In this document: piece by piece, positions 1-13,900 of the stretch
Position numbering within the stretch: the first letter of the stretch is position 1
Layout of the letters: each line of letters opens with the position of its first letter
Assembly: GCF_047663525.1 (NCBI RefSeq)
Contig: NC_092607.1
Span: forward strand, 4,559,001-4,623,000
Reading direction: 5' to 3'
Length of the DNA stretch: 64,000 nucleotides
Source: Anas platyrhynchos
Taxonomy: Eukaryota > Chordata > Aves > Anseriformes > Anatidae
Made by a program: the position numbers and the translations under genes
The notes under the pieces: model-generated
The model's database searches: none
What the model saw: the letters and a program-made list of their open reading frames with translations, nothing else
What the model was told of the DNA's origin: nothing

Positions 1-1430
1 TGTTGCAAAATACCAGAGGTCACGGTTGGAGCTGACCAGCCAGCGTTAGAGGAGATATTTTGGCTGTGGTAGTTCCAGCATCACTTCCTGCTGCGTCAGA
101 CCCTTCTTTCCTTCACACAATCCCTCTCAGAAAAAAACCTACGTCCATCACAGTGACAAATAATCAGGATGACAGCTTTACTGCCTCCTAAATTTGCCAA
201 GAAATGACAAAAAGGATCCAGTAAGACAGACGCGTATTTTCCACAGCAGCTTTAACACTCGGAGTATATGAACATGATGTTAACAGAAGCATCCCTCCTG
301 CAATCAGCCTCATTCATGAAGACATAGAGCCTTCTTTCAGAAAGAGATTGCACCATAAATCATTCAAACTGTGCTTGCCTCAGATAATACGTGAACCTTT
401 ACCTTATTATTAATGTATTTTTCTTGCTCTTTTGGGAGCACCAGCTGGATCTGTAGGCTTTTGTCACACCCCTGCTACCTCACTGTTTGTGCTTATGAAT
501 GTATGCAGAAGGCAGAGTCCAAAATTCTGTGTTCCTTCCCCAGTAATCTTGGATAAATCACTTCATAATTATATTACTAAAAGGTATGAAGCTTAGCTAA
601 ATCCTCATTTTCTTCACAAGAAACGTATGAGCCTAAATAGTTTTGTTAAGTACTGTGAGATCCTCTACTCAATTATGTGAACGAAAGACAAAGTATACAG
701 ATATAAGGGTTTTGCCTTCTACTGCCCATGTAACAAGAGATTTCCTTCCAACATACAACCCCTCTGATTCTGCATAACATCATCTCAAAGCACACACATT
801 TAACAGGAGATAAGGACGAAGCCAGCCTGGTTACTGTCAGCTGTGGGAGCAAGACAGGACATGGCAGGAGGTTATCCTAGTTGTTCAAAAATACCTCGCT
901 CTGGTATATTAATCAGTTCTGAAAGCAGAATAAAATGATGTGTGTCTTATATATCTATGTTATATCACATACATATCTATATATTAGTTGTTTGAAGTGC
1001 CTAGATATTTTTTTTACCTTGAAATTAGGTGGTATTTAAAGGAAATGTGCCAGATACAGTCATTGGAAAGTAGTTCTCTGCAGTTCTTTTTGCAACAGAG
1101 CTAATAAAAAAATGTCACTCAAGCTTGTGCGTTAGTGCTATTCTTGTTAATCTCAAGGGTCTCCCTTTCATGATATCAAAAATGCAGAACTTTCCTGATG
1201 TTCCCTGGAGTATTCAAGGGTCTCTGCTCTGCATAGGCTGTATTTTTGTAGGTAACAGATCCAGGTTATAATCAAAAATCCTTTGACTGACCAGAATCTT
1301 TCAGGCAGGTGTTTAACTGGGGGAACTGCAAATTAGAATGGCTGGGTTAAATCAACTGTAACAAAAATAAATAAATAAAAATAATCATATATAATCTGTG
1401 TTTCTGTATACATGTACAGGACCTGTATAC

Positions 1431-1444
1431 AGGTCTAAACATCT
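1431..1444. repeat. Perfect 14-bp palindrome
   Basis: The sequence ACCTGTATACAGGT is its own reverse complement. It is preceded closely by a related TGTATACATGTACA string. It could be a dimeric transcription-factor site or chance in AT-rich DNA. Confidence 0.5.
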
Positions 1445-1765
1445 TCTTGTGCTCCTGCCTGCATAAACTTCAGAAGTTTGAAGTATTGGCGTCAGCTTTC
1501 TAGTAAAACTCACCGATTTACTGGGCTCCTGTGAAGTGTTTAGCTTAAAGCAGTATTTTTAACTGTGCTTCGTTTGGATCTCCAGAGCATAGTTACAGAG
1601 TTTTCATATGGGAGAAATGTTTTTACAGCTGTTTAGTTCAGGTTTTGGGTTGAGCTATATTCCACAGTACTGATCTTAAACCATGCTTTCAAAGTAGCCA
1701 TCGAAGCGGACTGTCTCTGAGGAAGTTAGCAATCAGATAATGGGCAAACCCTGCTACAGCTGAAG

Positions 1766-1778
1766 CCACTAGAGGGTT
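1766..1778. promoter_or_regulatory. Possible CTCF core motif
   Basis: CCACTAGAGGG matches the core of the vertebrate CTCF consensus, but the following bases (TT) depart from the preferred GC/CA. This is motif evidence only. Confidence 0.25.
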
Positions 1779-2726
1779 GAGTTTGCTTCTCCATGGATAG
1801 AGTTAATAGTTTCTACAAAGTCATGATGTTCCAGCAGGGTAGAAAGTCCTCCCAGGTATAAATATCATTAAGTTTATGGGGCTCCCGGATCACTTTTGGT
1901 GGGGCATATTCTTATCACACACCATCAATACAAGTATGCGTTCCCCATGAACACATCAGGGCCGGCAGGTATCATTTGCTGTGATTCCCCACGAAGCACA
2001 GGGACCAGTGCCAGCAGCGTAGGGTTTTTTTGTGGCTTACAGGCTGGCTTTAGGCTCACAGGTCCCTGCAGCTGGAGACCAGTGAAAATCAACCTAGTCC
2101 ACACTCGAGTTTTTAAATATGCAAGCTTCTTTTCTTCTCAGTCCTTTGCTCACGATTTTATAATTTTCATCTTCCCTTGACTGCATGCATTGTGACTGCA
2201 TTAACACCTGCCTCTTCTCTTCTTAGACTATTTTCCTACCATGTCATGGACACATGAGTCATCCTATTTGTGATCTGCTGAGCTGAGTGAGAGTCATAGT
2301 AACGTTGTGCGCTTCAAGGCCATTAGTAACGCTGCTAAAACTTGCATAATATATTCTTCTGTGTCTAAATCCCTAAGAGATTGAGTAACTGTTTTCTTTT
2401 TCACCCTAAGTGACTATGCAACTGCATGAGTCACTCCTGTTATGATAGAGAAATTGTAATCTTTGTGTCTTTCCAGTTTTGTTTGGCCAGAACTTTATTT
2501 TATAGGACACCTTTGTTCATTCTGCTCCAAGTCTGTATATGTCACTGGAGATGTTTTTGCTGACTTTGGTTCGCTTCAAGTCATGTGCTTTGGTCTGGAA
2601 ACCGCTTTAGTTTTGGTTATTGGTAAAACAGATGGAGAAACATTCATCTTTACCCAATGATATTACTAAACTTTTTCATCTCGTTACTTATGGAAGCATT
2701 AGTGAGACTTAAACATATTTAAATAA

Positions 2727-2760
2727 CAACAACAACAACAGCTTAAAATAATAATAATTA
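2727..2760. repeat. AAC/AAT triplet microsatellite
   Basis: About five AAC units are followed, after a short interruption, by about four AAT units. This is ordinary simple sequence. Confidence 0.8.
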
Positions 2761-5700
2761 GGAAAAAGAAAAAACAACAGGGAAAAATATGCTGGAGGGA
2801 ATATTTTGTACAAAAGATCTGCAGTGACAGCTGTGAATGAACCATGAAAGGGCCTAGCAACAGATGGCTGGTAAAAAGGAGGAGGGAGTGAAAGGTGTCC
2901 TTTTGTACTAGGTGAACATGATATCCCTGCAAACAGCACAGGGCGCTCCCCAAAGGGAGCGGGGTCTTGCACAGAAAGGCCGTCACAGCTCTTCCAGGGC
3001 TGCTGAAGCAGCCCTAGCCCTGCTCTGCCGCTGCCGCTGATGCCAGCAGCTGTCCCAGGAGGAGCCGTGCAGCCAGAGGAGCTGCTGGAGCTTGGCACCT
3101 CGCTCTGTCACTGCGAGCTCTGCGTTAGTGCAGAGCCAGGTGTCAGCCCCTGCTCCCCAGCAGTGCTGAGCTGGGCTTGGTGTTGCTGCTGGAGCACCTG
3201 GGGCTGTGCAGGACATCAGAGGTCCTGCTTTCCAGTAGCCACTTCAACACTGATTAGTCACAAAGCAAATTGATGTCCTACTTGAGCAACGCACAGGTAC
3301 ACTTAAAAAATGTTGCTGAATTTCTTGCTTGAAACGTTTTAATGATTTCCTTCTTCTGGCACACATTTTTTATTAAGCCAGGACCTTTTTCCCCTTCTCT
3401 CTGTGACCTCATCTCCTCCACAAAGCCTGCACAGACACCCAGCTGGCCAGCCCTGGTGGGTCAGCAGTGGCACAACGTACACCGAAACGCCAGGGGAAGG
3501 AGAAGTCAGGGGTTTCTGGGTTTGATCCTGCCTCTAGCAGCGACAAGCTGTGCAGCTTCAGATGAGCCACAGGACTAGGTGAGTCAACACGTCAAGTGAG
3601 AAAAGGAGCACATTGGGCAGCAGCGTGGCACTTCATCTTTCAGAGAGGGAAATGCAGACCCTGAGCAGCTGCTCCCCAGCCTTGCTGGTGCGAGCAGCTG
3701 CACAGCGGGACTGGGAGCCGGCAGCAGGCAGGAGCCTAAAACCTAACCAGAGCCCACCCCAGCTAGGTCTGAACTGACTTAGCTACTTGAGCATTGCCAG
3801 CTTAAAATCAGATGAGTGCTTCACCAATCTTTTCTCACAATAAAAAGCACTGTAGGATCATACCGGCTATGGCCATTTCTTTTAGCTGTTTTTTTTTTTT
3901 TCTTTTTTTTTTCCCTTCTTTTACGACTGTTTCCCATTCCAGTGCTTCTGCTTTCCAAGAAGATATTCTGAAGCTGGTGAAGCTGGTGAGATATTTTTTT
4001 TTTTTCTTTCCCATAAATCTTTTACATCATGTAAATCCCCCCAGTATACCAGCTGACATTTTAGAGGTTACATTTTTGCACTTGAGCCAGGAAGCATTTA
4101 GCATGTTACAGTGGCTTATGTTGTTGTATTCTTTTTTTTAAGAAGGGAAAACAGTTCCTTCCTCTTGTGTCTCCAACAGAGACTGTTCCTCCTTGGGGAA
4201 GGAGTTCACATGATCGTATAGATGCGTCAGATAAATCCCTTCCCACGTTTGATATTTGCTAAGTTGAATGATTGTTATTCCAAGCCGATAGCTGGAATGG
4301 CTGTGTGATTTAATATCCCAAACTTTCTTATTTTCTTGTGTTCACAAGCTTTAAAGAAATGAAATATAAAAATGAAACCCTTCAACTTAGACTTGCTAAC
4401 CAAACACTCTTGACCACATTATCTGCACAAATATTTCTCCCTGTTTGTTTGTTTAAAGCTGGCCAAGAGTCAGGCCGTGAGTTCCAGAAATACTTTTAAG
4501 ATAACAGAAATGGGCATCCAGATCGAAAAGGAACTCTGAATTTAGAAACTCTGAAATACTACTGGGGGGTGGCTGTGCTGTTAACTGTTTTCTGGCTGCT
4601 CTGCATCTCCATGGCTTTGGAAAGTGAGTCATGACATTCTTCTTTATATAAACGTTTTTCCCATCCTAGATGACTTAAAAAAAAATACCCTAGGGGAGTC
4701 TAATAATACAATACCCATCTCTAGTCACATCGCTGTTTTCAATAGGGCTGTTGCTTGAGTGAGGCTAAATCAAGCTATTTCCCAAAGGCAGTATTGGGCA
4801 AGAGTTGACAAGGCTCAGCATTCACGGAGCCCACGTGCACCCCGTGCAGAAGCAGCCACAAGCGTAATGCTGGGAGGGAGGGCAGGGCAAGAACTGAGGG
4901 GTGAGTGTTGGCTTATCGAGATGTCTTACAAACTTGACTTGCTGCTGCAAAACACCCTTGGGAACACACTGGACCTTCACTAAAAAAATCACACAAATTT
5001 TTAAACCCCTTGGGTAGGTGTCACAGTATTGCAAAATGTAAAATATTCCCAAGAACACAAAAGCAAGGCACCTCGCTGAGCTTGACCTCCGCTGGCATTT
5101 CAGAATCAGAATAATTTTCCCTTAATCTAAATATTAGCTCAGTTCCAAATTTACTGTTCCTCAGAGAAAATGGCAGAAGCTTGGTATTTTGGTATTTTTT
5201 TATTTGATTTTTTGTTGTTAAACTAAAGACTTGCTTACAGTTTTAAAACATGTGTTAGTATGAGTATATTTGTTACTGTGTTTTTAGGGAGTCATGTGAA
5301 ACCCAGTGCTTTGACAGGCCAGCAATGCACTTCTCCTGGATATTTTCTTTCTACCTCCAGATGGAAGAAGCCACTGCTCCTTAGTCCCAGCCTCTACTTA
5401 CTGCCATGGGTACTTTGGTGTCTTATCTTTAGATGAATTTTTGTGGTTCTATAATGTAAGTGTGTTTGTAGCCAGATATTAATTGCAGTGAAGATAATAA
5501 CATGCAGAACCTGGCACATCCTGGTCAGCAAGGAATGTGCCGGGCAGCTGTGATCTCTGCGCAGTTATCTGCAGAGGCTGAAATTTGGTTAGTGTTTTAT
5601 GCCTAGGCACCAGATAGAGCTAAGATATTGCTTAACTGAAGAGCTATTATTTACCGTTAATAAAACTGACACCGTGACACATTCCTTATGGCGTAGATGT

Positions 5701-8700
5701 GCTATCATATCTTGGCAACGGTAACAGAAGGAATTATTCTGCCTGGCTTGCAGTCTTTTCTTCATTGTAAAAAGAAAAATAATGAGGCTGTAATTACCCA
5801 GCCTGGAACTAAATGAACCCAACTGAAAATGCTGAATGATGAGGGATGACTCCTAACAGCTTCCCAAACTTAGCTTGTTGGGATGCCATCACTGATAGTG
5901 CCAATGCCAGCCTCAGATCCCTGTTTCCATAGCCAGGAGTCATAGTGCATTTGTTTGGACTCAGCGGTGCCCCAGCCTGAAGCAGTGGAGAATAAATAGT
6001 GGTAAGCATGCCATGAGCCCTGCCAAAATGACCCGTTTACATGACAAAGTCAGTGTGTTGCAAATTAGGATGAAATTTATAGCACACAATCCACTCCACC
6101 CCACATCTTGGGGTAAAGATCTGTAGTGGTTTGCTTTAGATTAGGAATTACTTTGCGTGAAGTTTCGCCATGCAGTGTGGTTACTAGTTAGCATGCTATA
6201 AACTTCCTCTGCAGCCCCAGATGAACCATACTCTCTGCGTAGGCAGGTCTTCAGGACAGGCTGTCACCATGCAGCGAGCAGTCATTCCAGGGCAAGCAGG
6301 ATCACACATTCCTCCCTCCAACCTTTCCATATCAAGTCTGTGAGGCTTCTCTAATTTTGCATCTTAAATTTATCTAATAAACCAGCCGATTCAAAGGCTT
6401 TTTTTTTTTTTTCTTTCCTTCCTGCAAATGCAGAAGGGGATCTGTTATTCCATTAATTCTATTTCTCAGTGTCACACAATGTCTTGTTAGCCAGATATGC
6501 AACAGCTTGCAGACTTGCTTCCCAGCTTGGTATAGATACTGGAAAGCTAGTGGCCTGCTTGCTGCATTTGGTACAGGAGAAGCGTGTTTGGCAGAGCTGC
6601 AGGAGAGAGACGGGATGAACTTCCCATAGTGATAAAGAGGCATAAAGGAATGCTTCTAGGTGCCCAGCTGGCTCCATTCTTGTTCAACTCATCCTTCAAG
6701 ACCACTGAGATTTAATTGTATTAGGAACAATATGTTACAATGCCTAGAAACCTGGCTAAATACCAACTAACGAGGCATCTTAGTGAAAAGAAGTAGGATT
6801 TTCCCTCGTGGTTCCTCTGTTTGAACCCTGATTTCTGCAGGAAGGCACACAGAGCTGCTGGGAAGCACACACCTCTTGCCCAAACGCTGTGATCTCGAGC
6901 TGGTTGCCATAGCAATGGGGAGAGCTGAGGCCATTTGGGTTGTCATTCCCAAGGCACACGCCAGTGAGGTGCAACAGCCCCGCGTCGAGCCTCAGACACC
7001 TTCCAGCAACCACATCCAGCCCGAGAAAGGCAGCTCGCAAAGCGTGGTTGTTTTACAGACACAGAGCTTGTTGTGGAGGTTGCTTCCTTGAAGGAGCCTT
7101 TGTAGGATGGCCAAAAGTTATCCATATAAAAACAACAGCACGCCTGTCACACCAACAGCTTGCAGCGTATGTGGCAGGTCACCAACACCGCAGCCACCTC
7201 TGCACTCAGGGAAGAGCTCTCAGGCAGCAGAGCACTTTGAGCAAGGGATAGTTTGGATGGGGACCAACATTTCCTTCTCACTCAGAATTAAAGGGCGAGG
7301 AACACTGGAGCAAACCCAGACTTGGGGGTCAAATGTGACTAATGCCTTCGGACACAGGCGGGACTGCCTATATGGCAGGCTTCTGCTGACCGCCCTTCTG
7401 CAGGACCTTCTCACAAGACATCTAACTCAGGACTGTGTGGAGATAAGGTTTTGATGTATGGCTTGAGAAAGCTGATGTCTATTTAAACACCATTGCTAGA
7501 TTATTATGATGGATAATCTGAATAAAGAAACTTGATGCTTTATCAGGACAAGTTCTACAAAGTTGGAAACAATTACTTGAGAGTTGTTATGAAAAGAAGT
7601 AACTTCATCCACACAAGTGAGTGGCAGCAGGGAACTGTATGGAGACATTAAACTCTCTAGCCCAAAAGCTGTAGTCTGTTTTGGCTATTTAAAGGGTTAA
7701 GCTTTCTGAGGCTGGGACTGTGCCTGAACATCTCCTGCTACAGCAGGGCTGAAGCGTGGATCCAACATGGGTCCAACACCCCCAGGGTCACCGGTGCCAG
7801 CACTGAGAATCGACGGCCCTGTTTCCTGGCAGGTCCCTGCATCCTGTCTGCCTCCCTGGAGCCATCATTGTGCCCTGCCCATGGTCAGGAAGCAACAACC
7901 AGTTTTTGTCAGCATGCAGTGGCCATCACACTTCAGCCAGGAGTGGGAGCACACCACAACACAGCCCAGGCCTGGGAGCTGAGGCTTGCATGAGGCGCCT
8001 CGGTGAAGGCTCCCAGCTCACCAGACAAACCCTGCTTTTATGTTGTGTGTGCTGTTAGCACAAACAGAATATTTTGTTCCCTGACCAGAACACGGAGCCC
8101 TTCCCACAGAGCGTCCTGAACTCCTGCTGCTTTCTGAGCAAGTCACGGGGAAGCTTGCTGCATCTCCCTGCTCCTAGGCCCAGGTCTCCAGAGCTGCTGC
8201 ACCTGCCGGGCCTGAGGGCACGGACACAGGGATGGCTTTACTGAGCTGCTTTGGCACTCGTACTAGTTACCCGTACCCCTTCACCAGGCACGGAAAGCAA
8301 GGAACTGTGCCAGGAGGGCAGGCTGAAGTCCCTCCTGACCTTAGGTACAGGGTGAGCGCACACGGTGAAGCCCTTTGGCTCACCAGAGGATTTACCCAGC
8401 CCGGTCTGATCCCCCCTTCGCAGAGCCCTGGGACAACACCACGTGGAAGCCCGCTGAGCTGGGAGCACGGGTCGGGATCAAAATATTTACAGGGCTTCTG
8501 CACATCTGCAGCAGGAATCCTCCTCCGGCTGCCAAAGGCTGCGAAAAACTGTAATGGTTGCCTGGGTGGCTCTGGCACATCTTGTACAGAGCTGACAGAT
8601 GACTTTTTCTCATTTATTAGTGTGCCCCTTTGCTCTCCAAAAGGGATAATTGCTGTTGCCAGCCTAGCCTGCTGCTTATCTTCCTCTAGCTCTTGCATCT

Positions 8701-9475
8701 TGCAGAAACAGGGGGATGAAAGGAAGGAACACCTGTGTGCAAGCCTGTGAGGAATGCCTGCTTCCCTTGCAGTAACACCTGAACCTCACACATCCCCCGC
8801 TGTACCTTCTCATCCTGACAGTCATTTTCAGCCCTTTCTGGATGTCTGATCAATCTGGACAAGCAGAATGAACCCATCTAACTAATACTTGCATATTTCC
8901 CCCTCTCTGAATATGTCCCTGAGCTGACACAGATGCTGCTATCCACCCCTGTCACAAACAAGAAAGCTTTGGCCAGCGGGATGATTTTCTGGTGAAGCAT
9001 GTGCTGGATGCGTGACCTTTGTGGGTTTATACTGAAGAAGCTTCTGGATTCCTTTAGACAAACAAATCCCTTAACAAGCAGGATTTATGCTTGTTCTGTA
9101 GTCTTTGTGCTGCTAACCAGCTGCCACGCTTTCTCCTACCAACAGCAGGTAAAGTGCTTCTTATATAGTGTGCAAGGGAGCTTGTAATGGGCTGTGGGAC
9201 CCTTAGGGGTAAAACACAGCACGAGACGGTGCTGTCAGTGCGTAGTCTTGGCTTGCCAGGAGATTTGGTTCTGAGACCTTCTTGTATTTGCTGCAGCTGC
9301 AAAGAGTGACTATCAAGTGACTTATTCTGCAAGGGCCTTTGGCTGGAAGGAGTTTTGTAGAAATGAATGATTGGAGGTGCACGGCCAAGATTTGCTTTCC
9401 ACAAAAGCCTCAAAACAAATTTTGGAGGCTATTTAAAACAAGTTCTTACTTTCCAAACGGAATGCCTTCCCTAGG

Positions 9476-9493
9476 GAAAAAAAAAAAAAAAAA
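9476..9493. repeat. Poly(A) tract
   Basis: An uninterrupted run of about 17-18 A. No recognisable retroelement body precedes it. Confidence 0.8.
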
Positions 9494-12400
9494 GCAAGCC
9501 TGGGATGAGCAATCTAACCAGGACAAGCCCTTGGAGGTGTCTGGCTCGGCAGACTGAGGAGATAACATCCTGCCATGGCTGAGAAGGGGGTGGGATGGGT
9601 TCCTGGGGTGAAATTGCCCAGGAGCACAGCACAGCCACTCACTTTGCATTGCAAAGCTTTATCATCTCCGCACAGATTACTGGAGCCAAAAATAGCTGCA
9701 GCTTAAAGCAAACAGTTTTTTGAGCGCGCTCTGCCCTGCTGGCACCCAGCCCTCACCGAGCCCCTGGGCCAGCCCTCGTGGCCCCACGCTCCTTGGCACC
9801 AGGCTGGGCTCCCAGCCCCTGGGGGTGCTTCACTAATGAGCTCAGCCTCGTTAACGCTTCTCTGAGTTCCACTTGTTGAGGAACTTTTCTGGGTTAACAA
9901 CTCCTGTAATAGCAAAATTGGTCTGAATGTCAAATAATTCACCGAGACACCCACTCTCGTCCTTAATCTAAGCAACCTGTCCTTCCTGTGGCAGTTTAAA
10001 GGGTGGCTCATCGCTAATGCTGCTTCTACCTGCTGGTTTCTCTCCTTCTCATCAATCTGAGTACAAGATGTTATTTGAGGGCTTAAGACATAAGCATTTT
10101 CCTGAGGGAGCCCAGCAGACTGTTGAAATATGTTTTGCATTTTTTGATCCAAAGGTTATTTAAAGTATTTGTTTTGGGGAGTGGAAATCTGGAAAAAATC
10201 AGTTTACCACATTTTTTCCATGTCTAATTTGTGCCATTCCGCATTTCCTTGCGATCTTGATGACATCAAGTGACACAGAGAGCTCAGCGCCTGGGAAATG
10301 CCATGAAAGTTGCTCTTGCATGAGGACATTTGACGATACAAGTGAGGGCTGTGGCAACACGAGCTTCGGAGGGACACGAAGCTCAGGCAGCCAAACGTTC
10401 AGGTCAGAAGCAGGTCAGATCCTCCTGCAATGACAGTTTGGCTCCTTTGGCTTCGGAGCTCCTGGACAATCCTTTGTGCCGATGCTTTTTCACGCTGGAA
10501 CACGCAGAGCATGAGCAGCACTGCAGCACTGCTCTGGGGATTGATTTCTGAATGTTAGTACCCTTTGGGATACTCTCACCTCATTTGGGGATGTGCCCTA
10601 CAGGACTGCTCCTTGTCCCTCTTCCTTTTGGTCACCCTTCCTTTTGGGCCGCTGCTTGCTCCTCACAACAGAGCAGAGGAGTTGGTACCTGCACAGCATC
10701 ACAGTCCCATCCCCTCCTTGTGGTGTTGCTGTCCCCAATGAAAAGCTGCTAACAGCTTAAATAAAATAAAATAAAAATCACCACAATCCTCTGCAGACCA
10801 ACTGCACTACCAACACCAGTATAACAGAGCAAAACCAAGCCTCCCGTTGTGCAGGGTGGTGATGGCATCAATGCCATCCCTGGGCCACGCAGGGTGGCAC
10901 AGCGCAGAGCAGCTGGACGCAAGAGGCAGCAAGAACCTCAGCAAAGAGGAGCAGATTAGTCAGCTGGAGTAAAAGCCATAGGAAAGTAGAGAAAGCCACA
11001 AAAGGCTGATTGTGGCTTCGGCTGAATCTGCTCAGCACTGCAGCACAGTCTGCCATTCAGAGCGGGCCATGCCAGGCATCTATAACGTCTGCTCCCTATT
11101 GTGAGAGGAACTGCAGTTATTCCTTTATTCATAGCCCACAGCTCAGGATGAATGTTCTGGGGTGCCTGTGATGCCAAAGCCTCTGGCATCTTGTACAGAG
11201 CGATAGGATAAGAGATGGTGAACCTCAGAAGTAGCCAGAAGTTGGGGTGGATTTCCAGAGAAAAATAACAACTTTCATTTAAAAATACCAAGAACGAATA
11301 CATCGAAAGCATTTTTAACCTAATGCGTTAAGATTTCAGACAAACTGAAAACTATTTGGCATCTCATGGCTTGGTTTTTCCTTGTGGAAAAAAAAATGCT
11401 CCGTAGAAAACACTTTAATCCCAAAGTACATTTTTCTACTTAAGAGTTTTGATGGAAAATATTAGGCCAGTCCTTGCAGGGATGGGCCTGGATGGAGCAC
11501 CGTCAGGACACGGTGTGGGGAGGGAGAAGAGAGCTCTCCTGATGGGTGCTCCTTGATCCCAGGACCAGGCACAGGACTGGAGGTTTGAATACGTCAAATA
11601 GTTAGCAGACACCGTATTTATAAAGCTCACGTGCTGTGTTCCTGGATTTCTGAAGTGTTTTGCTACTACCACTCCTATGTGCTGCACGGGTTGCTGCCAA
11701 GGCAAGGCCCAGCTGCTGGTGGGGCAGCACTCGTATCTCTGCAAGATCTGGCCTCCAGAGCCTGCGGTCTGAGAGTCAGGATAAGCACTACAGCCTCCTG
11801 GATCGCTTTCAAATATGAGCTGGAGTAAAAGCAGAAACCTTCAGCTCTTCCAAGGCGGCCGAGCTGCCTCCCGAGGCCGCGGCCACCTTGGCACAGGGGC
11901 AGAGCCCTCCTGGGCCCTCTTGCCCGGCAGTGCACCGCAGCCAGCTCCTTGCCATCACCGCCGGGTAAGTAATAATGCATGACCCAAAAGCACTGGGGAG
12001 AGATTAGTTTCAGTCAAGTGATACATCTCTGGAAATCAAACTGTCTTCCCAGAGCTGGTTTTGAAATAAAATAGAGGAGAATCGAGAGGTGGAGCTGTAA
12101 GAGGTTAGCGTGGCTGCGCTGAGCGCAGGGATGTTTTGTTTTATTGAGGTTCTTTCCCCTTCCTTAGCACCTCCTTAGAGCCGTCAGGGTGTTTCCTGCA
12201 CTGCCAGCTGCTTTTGTTGGTATTTTTATCTCTTCCTGCATGCGATGGCAGGGCGTGGGTATCTGCCATCACCAGCAGCTTGCAGGAACAGGGCTCGTGG
12301 CTGGGAGGGGACGGCTGGTGTCTGCTCACCAGGGTGGGCAGAAACACTGCTGTCGGGCTTGTGCTCTGCAAGGTGGCAGCCTGGGAGCACAGTCCTCCAG

Positions 12401-13039
12401 CTCACGCTGCTCACTGGGCTCTCAGCCCGAAGTTAAACCTCCTGTGGCTCCAGCAGGACTGGATCAAGTTCCCAGCAAATGCCCTCCAGCCAAGTCATGC
12501 CCTCTAAGTCTCCCCTTTACAAGGCCGCGGGCAGTAGCATCCTTACAGCAGGGAAATACACACCCTCCGCTCTGCTGGAGGAGCAATCAGCACTAACGAG
12601 CCCTGGTTCCAGGCTGGGCTTGGGGTAGGACACCCCACCTGGGTGCCCACAGCTGCCCAGCAGGGCTGTGCCAGAGGAGGACAGGCAGGACAGCACTGCC
12701 ATCAGCTGTGTGTGACTTCTGTCACCCAGAGCCACCTCCAAGGCGGATGGGATGCAGGGAAGTGACACTACCCAGGGTGACATTCCTGGGCAAGGCTTCC
12801 TCTCCTGGAGCAGCCGGAGTTTGCCAAGAGCCCCCTGCTGCCCTCCACAGCGGGGTGGGCACAGAGGCAGGTGCTTGGCACGCAGCGCTGCCTCGCCATG
12901 AAGACCTCCCCCCTTCCATTCGGATGCTGTCACCAGCTCTGCATTTCACCCCCAAATAAGGCTGTCACAGGGGCAGATGAGCCCAAGCACACTTGAATTT
13001 CACCAAAGATACCCCTCAGGAGCCCACGGTGCAAAAGGC

Positions 13040-13900
13040 GCTCCAACAAGACACGGAGCTATTTCCCTGGGAGGCTCTTCCACCCGGCGAAGCCGCCCAG
13101 GCGGTGTCGGGTGCGATGGAGCCCGTGGCTCGGAGGGGACGAAGGGCAGGGGGCAGCTGAGCCGCGCATCCCAGCAATGCGCCCGAGATGCCTCGCGGAG
13201 CTGCGGGTGCTGCCGGTGACAGGTGGAGCCCGCAGAGGAAGCAGCCAGCAGCATCGAAGGAAGGATGTTCGGGCACATGCAGCTGCCGGGAGATGAGGTT
13301 ACAACGCACAGCTAAACAAAGATCCCCGCGAGAAGGAAACGGATCCCTCCTGCCGCCTGGAAGGTAGGAGCCGAGCAGCGGCGGCTTGACATCATCGGGC
13401 CGAGCATTGGATTACAGCAGGCAGGGACTCAGCCGGCGGGGAGCAGAACACGCCCCTCGGCCCCACAAGTGCAACTTCATTTAGAGGCTCCCAGCGCAAG
13501 GAAGCCGCGAGTCTGGAGCTGGCTGCGGCCAACCTGGCTGGCGGGGCGCGTTTCCAGCCCCGATCCCTCCGGCAGCAGCGGGGCTTTGGGACTCAAGCAG
13601 CAGCCGGAGCCGTCGTGCCCGTAAGTGAATCGCGGGGAGCAGGGGGCCAGGGGCAGGATGCGGCTGGGGGCTGCCGATGGGTGGTTGCTTTACAGACTTA
13701 ACTTCTACCTAACGGGCTGCCGGCAGCAGGATTTCGCTCCCCGCAAGCTGTGGGCTGAAAAAGCAAGGCTGCGTGCCGGCGTTGTGCCGGTGGCAGGGAG
13801 GTGGCTGCGTTTCACTTTGACAATCGCGTCGCGCCGGGCTCGCTGCGGAGGGGAGAGCTTCCTTAGAGATCACAAAGGACTGGCTCAGTGACCCCCGTGG
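13040..13900 (+). promoter_or_regulatory. PKIG: CpG-rich block, candidate PKIG promoter
   Basis: This stretch is visibly CpG- and GC-rich compared with the AT-richer DNA to the left. It carries a CRE/ATF-like octamer TGACATCA at 13,387-13,394 and an inverted CCAAT box (ATTGG) at 13,406-13,410, followed by GC-rich sequence and a perfect splice donor at 13,621. No TATA box is evident, as in many CpG-island promoters. The + orientation and position, about 12.8 kb upstream of the first PKIG coding exon, suit a PKIG 5' promoter, since mammalian PKIG has noncoding 5' exons separated from the coding exons by long introns. It could instead drive an unrelated noncoding RNA. Confidence 0.5.
13420..13620 (+). 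other. PKIG: Putative noncoding first exon of PKIG (start approximate)
   Basis: The sequence directly downstream of the CCAAT/CRE-like cluster ends in CCC|GTAAGT, a full-consensus vertebrate splice donor at 13,621. I propose that a 5'UTR exon begins in the 13,420-13,500 interval and ends at 13,620, splicing to the acceptor at 26,378-26,379 or to unrecognised intermediate exons. The transcription start is not defined by any sharp element, so the left edge is a guess. No coding potential is needed, because the PKIG start codon lies in the exon at 26,380. Confidence 0.35.

Larger units (their letters stand above)
1..13039. other. Upstream noncoding region, no gene recognised
   Basis: I find no exon that I can assign to a known protein family in this stretch. 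Open frames are short, lack family signatures and are not bounded by convincing splice sites. Roughly the first 10 kb are AT-richer than the rest of the window and contain simple repeats: AAC/AAT triplets near 2,720-2,760, T-rich tracts near 3,890-3,925, 3,990-4,010 and 6,398-6,412, an A-run at 9,476-9,493 and an AAAAT repeat near 10,759-10,777. By synteny it lies on the 5' side of PKIG, where SERINC3 would be expected further left, but no SERINC3 exon was seen. It may be intergenic, or part of a longer PKIG 5' transcription unit with additional noncoding exons. Confidence 0.5.

Noticed and set aside
3812-4141. Phe-rich 109-codon frame
   Set aside because: Produced by translated T-rich tracts; no other support.
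1-13039. Search for SERINC3 exons expected by synteny left of PKIG
   Set aside because: No frame resembling the conserved SERINC N-terminus or membrane segments was found, so the gene is presumed outside the window.
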